36,691 bases of DNA from Phycisphaerales bacterium (GTDB taxonomy: Bacteria; Planctomycetota; Phycisphaerae; Phycisphaerales; UBA1924), in assembly GCA_019750095.1 (NCBI GenBank), contig JAIEOW010000015.1, positions 1-36,691 of the forward strand, in the 5' to 3' direction. The translations under genes and the position numbers were made by a program. Within the stretch, counting starts at the first letter, position 1. Each line of letters begins with the position of its first letter. Positions 23,354 to 33,864 of this stretch are shown here, one piece after another. The notes beneath the pieces are model-generated. The model was not told the DNA's origin. It did not search any database and saw only the letters and a program-made list of their open reading frames with translations.

Positions 23354-25300
23354 TTACCGCGGCGCCTGATCACGGCTCTTGAGCGTCACGCGAACGGTGA
23401 GGTCTTCGGCTTTGCGCTTGATGTCGACGTCAACGACGTCGCCGGGATTGTGCTTGGCCATGAGTTCCATCCAGCCGGCGACATCTGGGATGAGTTGTCC
23501 GTTCCAGCGGACGAGTCGGTCACCGACGAGGATGCCGGCGTCGGCCGCGCTGGTGCCCGGGAAGACTTCGCCCACGCCCACGCCTTGTTCATCCTCGGCG
23601 TAGCTCGCGGGGCTGATGCCGAAGCGGACCTTGAGCCCGGCCATGCGCGGCCCATCGCCAGGGGCGGGTTGATCGGGTCTGCGGGCGGTGCGATCGGTGC
23701 TGGAAAAAACGAGCCGTTCCGGTCGGGAGGCGAGCGCGAAGGCGACGTTTGCGCACAGGTCGCTCGCCTTGAGAATGCCGTCGTGGTTGATCAGGTCGGC
23801 GGTGTCGCGCGGGGTGTGATACTCGGCGTGCAGGCCGGTGAAGAAGTGGAGCACGGGGATTCCCGCGGCGTAGAAGCTGGCATGATCGCTCGGGCCGCGG
23901 CCGCCGGATGAGGGCTTGATCGTGAGGCCCGAAGCATCGAAGAGCGGTTTGAGCAGATCGGCGAACCCCTCGGCGGTGCCGGTGCCGGAGACTTCGAGCG
24001 TTTCTTCACGCATGCGACCGACCATGTCGAGGTTGAGCATCGCCGAGATCGACGCGGCAGGAATCTGGTTGCTCTTGGTGAAGAATCGCGAGCCGATCAG
24101 ACCCATTTCCTCGGCGGAAAAGCCGAGGAAGAGGACCGAGCGGAGGTTCTTCTCGCCGGACTGCGCATAGCGATCCTTGAGCGTGCCCGCGACGGCCAGA
24201 AGGCCGGCGGTGCCGGAGGCGTTGTCATCGGCACCGGGGTGGACGACGCCGTACTCGTCGGTACGCGAGCCGCCGGTGAAGCCCAGGCCGACGTGGTCAT
24301 AGTGGGCGCCGATGATGACGACGTCGTGAATGAGGTTGCCGCGGCCGGGGAGCATCGCGCCGACATTCCACGTCACGCGGGGCGAGCGATCGATGTCGGC
24401 AAGGAGCTTGACGGTGTGCGAGGCGAGGTTGATGCGACCGCCGCCGGCATCGGCAAGGGCGCGGAGATCGGCGAGCGAGCGCGGGCCGCCAGGATTCGCG
24501 GCGTCACAGAGCTTGACGAGGCGATCGGCGGCCTCGGTGGACATGAGCGCGGCGGGGACGTTGAGATCGGTGAACCAGCGGGTGGTGGATTCGGTGGGAT
24601 CGAGCTTGCCACAGCGTGGGTCGTCGGCTCCGGGTGGGCAGACGACGATGATGCCCGCCGCACCGCGCTTGACGGCGGCTTGGATCTTGTTTGAGATTGC
24701 CGCGGCGGAAGACCAGGCAGAGTTCTTCGTGGCCCACTGGCTCTTGCCCTCTTTGGTCATGGGCTCAAAGCGGAGGATCAAGGCGATCTTTCCGGCCAGA
24801 GGCGTCTCGGCGTCGTTCTCGGGATAGGTGGCGTAGGAGCCGTCTGGCCCGCCCTTTTCGATGGAATAGCCAACGAAGACGAGGGGACCAACGACTTCGC
24901 TCGATGCTGAGCAGCCCAGGAGCACAAAGTCTTTGGAGTGCTCGAACAATGCCTCGGGCTTGAGCGCATCGAGCTCGCCAGAATAGACGCCCATTCGGGC
25001 CGATTTCATCGAGGCGTTTTTGCCCGCATCAAAGGGCTGGCGGAAGACGGGCTGGCCATCGATGTTGAACCCCGGGTTCAGGCCGAGTTCGGTGAAGCGG
25101 CGTTCGAGGAAGTCGGCGGCGACTTTGTTGCCATGCAGGCCCGGGCCGCGGCCTTGGAGGGCCGGGTCGGCGAGCGTTTGCACGTCGGATTTGATCGTGG
25201 CAAGCCGAGCGGAAGTGTCGGCAAGGGTCGTTTGCACCATCGTGCCGACGCCCAGTGACAGGGCCAGAACGCGGCGGAGGATCGGAGAGTCGGTCAACAT
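23354..25300 (-). CDS. M28-family metallopeptidase with PA and PDZ domains
   Basis: Predicted exported aminopeptidase of 648 residues. A signal peptide (RRVLALSLGVGTMVQTTLADTSA) is followed by an inserted PA-like domain (PLVFVGYSIEKGG to GAAGIIVVCPPG). The di-zinc catalytic domain has His333 in IIGAHYDHVG, bridging Asp358/359 in PGADDNASG, the catalytic pair Glu-Glu in FLGFSAEEMGLIG, Asp in MLNLDMVGRM and His in GLHAEYHTPRDT. The C-terminal PDZ domain (GVGVGEVFPGTSAADAGILVGDRLVRWNG) may recruit substrate. The start follows a 210-bp interval shared with the divergent gcvP. It meets the STAS gene tail to tail with a 5-bp gap. Probable role is periplasmic peptide degradation. Confidence 0.93.
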   Translation of the reverse strand: MLTDSPILRRVLALSLGVGTMVQTTLADTSARLATIKSDVQTLADPALQGRGPGLHGNKVAADFLERRFTELGLNPGFNIDGQPVFRQPFDAGKNASMKSARMGVYSGELDALKPEALFEHSKDFVLLGCSASSEVVGPLVFVGYSIEKGGPDGSYATYPENDAETPLAGKIALILRFEPMTKEGKSQWATKNSAWSSAAAISNKIQAAVKRGAAGIIVVCPPGADDPRCGKLDPTESTTRWFTDLNVPAALMSTEAADRLVKLCDAANPGGPRSLADLRALADAGGGRINLASHTVKLLADIDRSPRVTWNVGAMLPGRGNLIHDVVIIGAHYDHVGLGFTGGSRTDEYGVVHPGADDNASGTAGLLAVAGTLKDRYAQSGEKNLRSVLFLGFSAEEMGLIGSRFFTKSNQIPAASISAMLNLDMVGRMREETLEVSGTGTAEGFADLLKPLFDASGLTIKPSSGGRGPSDHASFYAAGIPVLHFFTGLHAEYHTPRDTADLINHDGILKASDLCANVAFALASRPERLVFSSTDRTARRPDQPAPGDGPRMAGLKVRFGISPASYAEDEQGVGVGEVFPGTSAADAGILVGDRLVRWNGQLIPDVAGWMELMAKHNPGDVVDVDIKRKAEDLTVRVTLKSRDQAPR

Positions 25301-25400
25301 GCGGTGTTCTCGCGGACTGGCTGGGGTTTCCCTGTGCGGGTGGACGGGGCATGGGTGGTGCAGATGATGCGGATGATGTTACCGCGTGCATCGGTGTGGG

Positions 25401-25429
25401 TTGGTGTTCGAATCGCCGGTACCTACGAT
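25401..25429 (+). promoter_or_regulatory. Candidate gcvP promoter
   Basis: TTGGTG (25401-25406), exactly 17 bp, then TACGAT (25424-25429). The predicted start near 25436 leaves a leader of about 75 nt. The same TACGAT box occurs before the tRNA gene and before the S41 peptidase gene. I see no glycine riboswitch consensus in the leader. Confidence 0.5.
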
Positions 25430-25510
25430 TGGATGACGGCCCGAGATCGCCATTTGCCATGCCCACGCCGCACGTGAGTGCGCGCCGGGTGAGAGTGAAG
25501 CAGAACACCT

Positions 25511-28567
<3,057 letters not shown>

Positions 28568-28580
28568 GGCCAAAAAGAAG

Positions 28581-28654
28581 CGTCCCGGGGGCGATTCGAA
28601 CGCCCGACCTGCCGCTTAGAAGGCGGCTGCTCTATCCAACTGAGCTACCGGGAC
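28581..28654 (-). tRNA. tRNA-Arg (anticodon TCT)
   Basis: Read on the minus strand it begins GTCCCGGTAGCTCAG and folds as a cloverleaf: acceptor GTCCCGG/CCGGGAC, D-arm, anticodon stem GCCGC/GCGGC with loop CTTCTAA giving anticodon TCT (codon AGA), and T-arm with GTTCGAATC. Discriminator base is G and CCA is not encoded. A run CTTCTTTTTGG follows the 3' end and probably aids termination. Confidence 0.97.
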
Positions 28655-28664
28655 ACGGGCAGAC

Positions 28665-28670
28665 ATCGTA
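28665..28670 (-). promoter_or_regulatory. Candidate -10 box of tRNA-Arg
   Basis: TACGAT on the minus strand ends 10 bp before the mature 5' end of the tRNA, suitable for a short 5' leader trimmed by RNase P. No strong -35 is seen at 16-18 bp. Confidence 0.45.
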
Positions 28671-28793
28671 GGGAAGATCCGTTCGAATGGTCTTGGGATG
28701 AAGTCACCCGTTTGATCTGGCGGGAATGTTTCTTGTTTGGCAGTAGCCGCGGGGGGCCGATCGGCCAAAGATTGGGCATTGGGGGATTTTGCC

Positions 28794-29771
28794 ATGACCG
28801 CCACGCCTGCCATCTCTGCTTCGGATGCCCATGCTGGCAAGGCGGCGTCGGTGTTTTCGTCGGTGCATGAGCTGACCAAGCCGCGGATCACGCGGCTGGT
28901 GACGATCACCACCGGGGTGGGTTTCGTGCTGTCGGCGATTGCGCAATCGTGGCAGTGGACCGATCTTTCGCTGCGGGCGCTCGGGTGCATTGTGGGCACC
29001 GCGCTCTCGGCGTCGGGGGCCAATGCGCTGAATCAGTGGTGGGAGCAGGATCGGGATGCGGTGATGCCCAGGACGTGCGCTCGGCCGGTGCCGACGCAGC
29101 GGGTGTCGAGCCGGGCGGCGCTTGGGTGGGGACTTTTGTTTTCGGTGCTGGGCGTGGGGACGCTGCTGCTGGTGGGGCTGGCTCCGGCGCTGGTGTCGCT
29201 GGCGACGATTCTGATTTATGTGCTGCTGTACACGCCGCTGAAGCCGGTGACGACCATGAACACGATCGTGGGGGCGGTGCCGGGCGCACTGCCGCCATTG
29301 ATCGGGTGGTCGGCGGCGGCGGCTGGGAATCAGTTGCGTGATCCGACGGGTCTGTCGTCGCTGACGGAACTGGGCGGGTGGTCGCTGTTTGCACTGATGT
29401 TTGTGTGGCAGATTCCGCACTTTCTGGCCATCGCGTGGATGTATCGCGATGACTATGCCAAGGGCGGGTATCGAATGCTGGCCAATGTCGATCCGACTGG
29501 CGGCATCACGGCTCGGATGATCCTGCTTTGGTCGCTCTGCCTGATTCCGGCCACGCTGGTGCCCGCGATGGTGATGCACGATCGGCTGAGCCCGGTGTCG
29601 GCGGTTGCGGCGGTGCTGTCTGGGCTGATGTTCACGGCGCTGTGCGTGAAACTGGCCAGATCGCGCGAGCGACGGGACGCGCGGCGGGTGTTTCTGGCGT
29701 CGATCGCACACCTGCCACTGCTTCTACTGGTCATGGTCGGCGATGCGGTCGGCGTCGCGCTCCTTCGATAG
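28794..29771 (+). CDS. ctaB: Heme o synthase (protoheme IX farnesyltransferase)
   Basis: UbiA-superfamily membrane enzyme adding a farnesyl group to heme b to make heme o, for heme-copper oxidases. About 325 residues. The first Asp-rich motif is in ANALNQWWEQDRDAVMPRTCARPVP, the second in WMYRDDYAKGGYRMLANVDP, both normal for CtaB/CyoE. Several hydrophobic helices lie between and after them (LGVGTLLLVGLAPALVSLAT, LIYVLLYTPLKPVTTMNTIV). A TTG at 28737 would extend the frame, but GGGGGA (28781-28786) points to the ATG at 28794. An in-line palindrome GGCCGATCGGCC lies at 28755-28766. No oxidase subunit genes are nearby. The next gene starts almost at its stop codon. Confidence 0.95.
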   Translation: MTATPAISASDAHAGKAASVFSSVHELTKPRITRLVTITTGVGFVLSAIAQSWQWTDLSLRALGCIVGTALSASGANALNQWWEQDRDAVMPRTCARPVPTQRVSSRAALGWGLLFSVLGVGTLLLVGLAPALVSLATILIYVLLYTPLKPVTTMNTIVGAVPGALPPLIGWSAAAAGNQLRDPTGLSSLTELGGWSLFALMFVWQIPHFLAIAWMYRDDYAKGGYRMLANVDPTGGITARMILLWSLCLIPATLVPAMVMHDRLSPVSAVAAVLSGLMFTALCVKLARSRERRDARRVFLASIAHLPLLLLVMVGDAVGVALLR

Positions 29772-29773
29772 CA

Positions 29774-30775
29774 TTGCTCCCTTTGAGCAAGACTGCACCA
29801 ACATACCCAGCGCCACGCACTGCCGACAAGGACGATGTTGCGGAGCAAACTGTCGGGGCGAGACACGCCCCAGCACGTGGCAAATCGGTCACGATCCTGC
29901 ACAACGCGGCATCTGGCACCGGTGGGCGTGCGGATGTCGCGACGGCGATCAGCGATGCGCTGACGCGGGCCGGACACACGCCGCGGGTGCTGTCGTTGAA
30001 AGGGAATGTTGATCAGGGGCCGATCGATCTTGATGCGGTGGTGCGCACGTCGGACCTGCTGGTGATTGCCGGGGGCGATGGCACGGTGCACCACACGCTT
30101 GGCGCACTGATGAGCGGGCCGTCGCCGGTGTATCACTTTCCGCTCGGGACGGAGAACTTGTTCAGCCGCGAGTTCAGGACCGATCGGCGGCCAGCGACGC
30201 TGGTGGGCGCGATGGAGCGGTGGACAGTTCGTGCGTGCGATGTCGGCGAGTGCAACGGGCGGCCGTTTGCGATCATGATGAGTGTGGGGTTTGATGCCTG
30301 CGTGGTGGAGCGTGTGGCCGCCGAGCGTCGCGGGGGGATCACGAAGATCGCGTATGTGCGTGCGGCGATGAAGGAACTGCTCCGCCCGCGCACGCCGATG
30401 TTGACCGTGGAGGTTGACGGCCGACGCGTGATCGATGGTCGCTCTGGGTTGCTGGTGGTTGCGAACAGCCGTCAATACGCGGCGCGGCTGGACCCGGCGC
30501 GGGATGCCGACATGCAGGATGGGTCGCTCGACGTGGTGTTTTATCCGCATCGCAGCCGGATTGGGCTTGTGCGGTGGCTCATGGCAACGGCTGCGGGACT
30601 GCACACGGCGATGCCGGGGCTGATCAGGGCTCGCGGCAAATCGATCGCGATCCGGGCGACGGAGAAGTTCCCCTGTCAGATGGATGGCGAGGCCGTGGGG
30701 TCTTTCGATGCATTCGAGGTTCGGGCGCGTCCGGGGGCGATCCGCGTGCTGGATGCTCGGGTCAGCGGTTCTTGA
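29774..30775 (+). CDS. Diacylglycerol/sphingosine kinase-like protein (DAGK catalytic domain)
   Basis: Predicted lipid kinase of about 333 residues. The nucleotide-binding loop reads VTILHNAASGTGGRADVA, then the defining GGDGT in LLVIAGGDGTVHHTLGAL, then FPLGTENLFSREF (the GTxN motif). The C-terminal domain includes a second substrate-site part (QYAARLDPARDADMQDGSLDVVFY) and KFPCQMDGEAV. There is no ATG in the frame before the kinase domain; TTG codons at 29774 and 29783 are the only starts that do not run deep into ctaB. I chose 29774, two bases after the ctaB stop, which would allow coupled translation; this start is uncertain. It probably acts on a membrane lipid. A weak hairpin lies after the stop. 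Confidence 0.85.
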   Translation: MLPLSKTAPTYPAPRTADKDDVAEQTVGARHAPARGKSVTILHNAASGTGGRADVATAISDALTRAGHTPRVLSLKGNVDQGPIDLDAVVRTSDLLVIAGGDGTVHHTLGALMSGPSPVYHFPLGTENLFSREFRTDRRPATLVGAMERWTVRACDVGECNGRPFAIMMSVGFDACVVERVAAERRGGITKIAYVRAAMKELLRPRTPMLTVEVDGRRVIDGRSGLLVVANSRQYAARLDPARDADMQDGSLDVVFYPHRSRIGLVRWLMATAAGLHTAMPGLIRARGKSIAIRATEKFPCQMDGEAVGSFDAFEVRARPGAIRVLDARVSGS

Positions 30776-30795
30776 TCGCGCTGTCGGCGCGGCAT

Positions 30796-30819
30796 CGGAC
30801 AAACTCGTCCGTTCATTTT
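30796..30819 (+). terminator. Weak hairpin after the lipid kinase gene
   Basis: CGGAC (30796-30800) and GTCCG (30807-30811) form a 5-bp stem with a 6-nt loop, followed by TTCATTTTG. It lies 21 bp past the stop. The stem is short, so termination would be inefficient at best. Confidence 0.35.
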
Positions 30820-30926
30820 GTCGCGTTCAGTTAGAAATCCTTGACGAATGGCTCACACTCCGGTCGAACATCGGTGATAATCGAACCTCTTCCGGTTCAC
30901 GCCGTTGTTCCCATCGAGAATCCACC

Positions 30927-32774
30927 ATGAGCCAGGCAAGCCCATCCACCGCTGCGAACACCGATGCCCAGGCGACTACGGCCGAGGGCGTGCCGCCGGT
31001 GGACTTTGACTCACCGCAACTGACCTGGAAGGCCATCGGCACCGGCATGGTCCTCGGCGGGACGCTCTCGATCTGCAACGTCTATATCGGGCTGAAGATC
31101 GGCTGGGGTCTGAACATGTCGATCACCGGCATTCTGCTGGCCTATGTGCTCTGGCGTGTGATCAGCCAGGCGTCGGGCGGGCGGGTGCGGATGATGAACA
31201 AGCTCGAGAACAACATCAACCAGGCGGCGTGCTCGGCGGCCGGCGCGATCTCAAGTGCCGGGCTGGTGAGCGCGATTCCCGCGGTCACGATCATTCAGGA
31301 CACCACCCTGGCATGGTGGCAGCTGACGATCTGGATGTCGACGGTCTGCCTGGTGGGCATCGCGGTGGCCATGGGTCTGCGCCGGCAGATGATCATCCGC
31401 GACAAGCTGCCGTTTCCGGGTGGGCTCGCGTGTGCGGAGACGTTGAAGGAGATCTACAACACCGGTGCCGAGGCCGTTCGGCGCGTGACGGTGCTGCTGA
31501 TCGGCGCGGTGGTGGCGGCCCTCTTCAAGATCGCGAACATCGCCAAGCTGACGAAGGCGACGGACTTCGGACTGACGATTCAAGGGAGCGCGGCGGCGAA
31601 GTACACGTTCGTGCTCGATCCGACGTTGCTGATGATGGCTGTCGGAGGGCTGGTGGGGCTGCGATCGTGCATCTGGCTGCTCAGCGGGGCGATTCTTGCC
31701 CACGGCATCATCGGGCCATGGCTGGTCGGCAGCGGGCGATCGGTGGTTGACAGACCTGCGGCACTTGCGGCGAACGCGAACAAGCCGGTGGAACAGCACA
31801 TCTTTCCATACGCGGAGTGGTTGCTCTGGCCCGGCGTCACGCTGATGGTCGTGGCCTCGCTGGTCTCGTTCTCGTTCAGTTTTCCATCGATTCTGCGGTC
31901 GTTTCGGCGCACTGCCGACGCGGGGAGCACCGTGGATACGGGCGAAGTGCCGCGAAAGTGGTTCATCTTCTCGCTGGTGCTCGCGCTTGTGCTGTGTGTG
32001 GGTTTGCAGTCTTGGTTCTTCGGGATCACCTGGTGGGCCGCGGTGGCGGCGGTGCTCTTGAGCTTCGTGCTCGCGATCGTCGCGTCACGTGTCAGCGGCG
32101 AGACGAACGTCACGCCGGTGGGAGCGATGGGCAAGGTGACCCAGCTCATGTTCGCCTTGATCATGCCCAAGAACGCCGCGGCGAACCTGATGGGCGCAAG
32201 CGTGACGGCGGGTGCGGCGTCGCAGTGTGCGGACCTGATGCATGACCTCAAGTGCGGCTATTTGCTCGGCGCGGTGGCGCGGAAGCAGGTCGTCGGGCAG
32301 ATCTGCGGCTCGATCGCCGGGGCGATTGTCGGAAGCGCGTTCTATCTGATTCTGATCCCGAATCCGAAGGAGATGCTGCTGACGCCAGATTGGCCCGCGC
32401 CCGCCGTGGCGATGTGGAAGGCGGTGGCTGAAGTCTTCCAGAAGGGCCTGAGCTCACTCCCGCCAGACGCGACCACGGCGATGGCGATCGCCGCGGTGAT
32501 CGGTGTGATCTTCCCGATCGTGGAGAAGCTGCTGCCCAAGAAGGTGGGAATGTTCGTGCCCGCATGTTCGGCCGTCGGGCTTGCATTCGTGATCCCAGCG
32601 ACGAACAGCATCTCGATGTTCATTGGTGCATGCATCGCGTTCGGCCTCACAAAGAGCTTCCCGAAGTGGAGCGAGCGATTCCTTGTCACCGTGTGCGCGG
32701 GCATCGTGGCTGGCGAGAGCTTGACCGGTGCCGGTGATGCGGTGCGGCTGGTGCTTACGAGTGTGGGCAAGTGA
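30927..32774 (+). CDS. OPT family oligopeptide/metal transporter
   Basis: Inner-membrane carrier of 615 residues from the OPT family, whose members import short peptides or metal chelates by proton symport. Many hydrophobic helices alternate with short loops. Family stretches include LTWKAIGTGMVLGGTLSICNVYIGLKIGW near the N-terminus, then LPFPGGLACAETLKEIY and TPVGAMGKVTQLMFALIMP. The stretch ASQCADLMHDLKCGYLLGA is the loop common to bacterial members. The C-terminus reads AGESLTGAGDAV. The ATG at 30927 has only a weak GAG upstream; a longer frame starting inside the previous gene has no support. A good -10, GATAAT (30876-30881), is upstream. It ends 4 bp from the convergent tsaD gene. Confidence 0.94.
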   Translation: MSQASPSTAANTDAQATTAEGVPPVDFDSPQLTWKAIGTGMVLGGTLSICNVYIGLKIGWGLNMSITGILLAYVLWRVISQASGGRVRMMNKLENNINQAACSAAGAISSAGLVSAIPAVTIIQDTTLAWWQLTIWMSTVCLVGIAVAMGLRRQMIIRDKLPFPGGLACAETLKEIYNTGAEAVRRVTVLLIGAVVAALFKIANIAKLTKATDFGLTIQGSAAAKYTFVLDPTLLMMAVGGLVGLRSCIWLLSGAILAHGIIGPWLVGSGRSVVDRPAALAANANKPVEQHIFPYAEWLLWPGVTLMVVASLVSFSFSFPSILRSFRRTADAGSTVDTGEVPRKWFIFSLVLALVLCVGLQSWFFGITWWAAVAAVLLSFVLAIVASRVSGETNVTPVGAMGKVTQLMFALIMPKNAAANLMGASVTAGAASQCADLMHDLKCGYLLGAVARKQVVGQICGSIAGAIVGSAFYLILIPNPKEMLLTPDWPAPAVAMWKAVAEVFQKGLSSLPPDATTAMAIAAVIGVIFPIVEKLLPKKVGMFVPACSAVGLAFVIPATNSISMFIGACIAFGLTKSFPKWSERFLVTVCAGIVAGESLTGAGDAVRLVLTSVGK

Positions 32775-32778
32775 GTGC

Positions 32779-33858
32779 TCAGAACGCCGTCGTCGGCACC
32801 GCCGAGACGCTCAGCTCATCGCCGGCCCATGAACGCTCGGCGAGTTGATCGTGCGCGAGCGCGGCGATCATCGCCGCGTTATCCAGACAATACTGCATCG
32901 GCGGGATGCGCACGTCCATGCCGGTGCGATTGCGCAGGTCTTCCAGTTCGCGGCGCAGTTTGGAGTTTGCGCTCACGCCGCCGCCCACCAGCAGCGTGCG
33001 GCAATCCGGGAACCGTTCCATGGCTCGGCGGAGTTTGAGCATGACTGCACCGATCGCTGATTCCTGAAACGTCGCGGCGACATCGGGTGCGCTGAGCAGT
33101 GGGGGGAGGGCTTCGCCGCGGCTCTCGCGTTTGGCGCGGCGGCGATCGTCTTCGGGCACGCCGCGGAATGCATAGAGCGCGGCGGTCTTCAGGCCGGAGA
33201 ACGAGAAATCCAGACTGTCCGGAGCGATCCGTGCGATCGGGAAGCCGGGAGCGTGCACCTTGCCGGTCTGGGCGAGTTTGTCCAAGCTTGGTCCGCCGGG
33301 AAACGGCAGATCAAGGATCGCCGCGACTTTGTCGTACGCCTCACCCACGGCGTCGTCGATCGTCGCGCCGATGCGGCGCACGCGAATCGTTGATTCGCAG
33401 ACGTAGAGCGACGTGTGCCCGCCGCTGACGACCAGCCCGAGCGCGGGAAAGCGTGGCGTGCCCGGCACGCTGGCCGCTGGCCCTAGGAGCCCGGCAAGCA
33501 GGTGCGCGTGCACGTGGTCGACGCCGATCATCGGCACGCCGAGCGACCATGCGAGCGCTTTCGCAGAGGCGACGCCGACGAGCAGCGAGCCGATGAGCCC
33601 CGGGCGGTTCCCCACGGCGACGGCGGTGATGTCCTTGAGCGTGACGCCCGCATCGGCAAGGGCTCGGCGAAGCACCGGCGTGATGCGTTCGGCATGTGCG
33701 CGGCTGGCGATCTCCGGCACCACGCCGCGATATTCCGCGTGCAGGTCGTGCTGGCTGGCGATGACGTTGCTGAGTACTTCACGCCCATGACGCACCACGG
33801 CGACGGCCGTTTCGTCGCAGGAGGTCTCGAAGGCGAGGATGGTGCTGGATGGGGGCAT
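32779..33858 (-). CDS. tsaD: tRNA threonylcarbamoyladenosine synthase subunit TsaD
   Basis: Essential enzyme transferring threonylcarbamoyl to A37 of ANN-decoding tRNAs, with TsaB, TsaC and TsaE elsewhere. 359 residues, slightly longer than usual (about 340). It opens ILAFETSCDETAVAVV, has VPEIASRAHAE, the metal-binding pair His115/His119 in VDHVHAHLLAGLL, and the closing Asp motif YCLDNAAMIAAL. The loop usually written TxGPGL is here VGNRPGLIGSL (residues 82-91), so the first Thr and Gly are replaced. The downstream sugar-kinase-fold parts (LVVSGGHTSLY, DDAVGEAYDKVA) are normal. It begins 6 bp after the S41 peptidase stop and is likely cotranscribed with it. The C-terminal extension ends SVSAVPTTAF. 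Confidence 0.97.
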   Translation of the reverse strand: MPPSSTILAFETSCDETAVAVVRHGREVLSNVIASQHDLHAEYRGVVPEIASRAHAERITPVLRRALADAGVTLKDITAVAVGNRPGLIGSLLVGVASAKALAWSLGVPMIGVDHVHAHLLAGLLGPAASVPGTPRFPALGLVVSGGHTSLYVCESTIRVRRIGATIDDAVGEAYDKVAAILDLPFPGGPSLDKLAQTGKVHAPGFPIARIAPDSLDFSFSGLKTAALYAFRGVPEDDRRRAKRESRGEALPPLLSAPDVAATFQESAIGAVMLKLRRAMERFPDCRTLLVGGGVSANSKLRRELEDLRNRTGMDVRIPPMQYCLDNAAMIAALAHDQLAERSWAGDELSVSAVPTTAF

Positions 33859-33864
33859 GGGGCG

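Noticed and set aside
25430..25510. Glycine riboswitch in the gcvP leader
   Set aside because: The leader is only about 75 nt and shows none of the conserved glycine-aptamer stretches.
30684..30926. N-terminal extension of the OPT transporter into the lipid kinase gene
   Set aside because: Would overlap the kinase coding region out of frame and adds a non-conserved Arg/Ser-rich stretch; the ATG at 30927 fits the family start.
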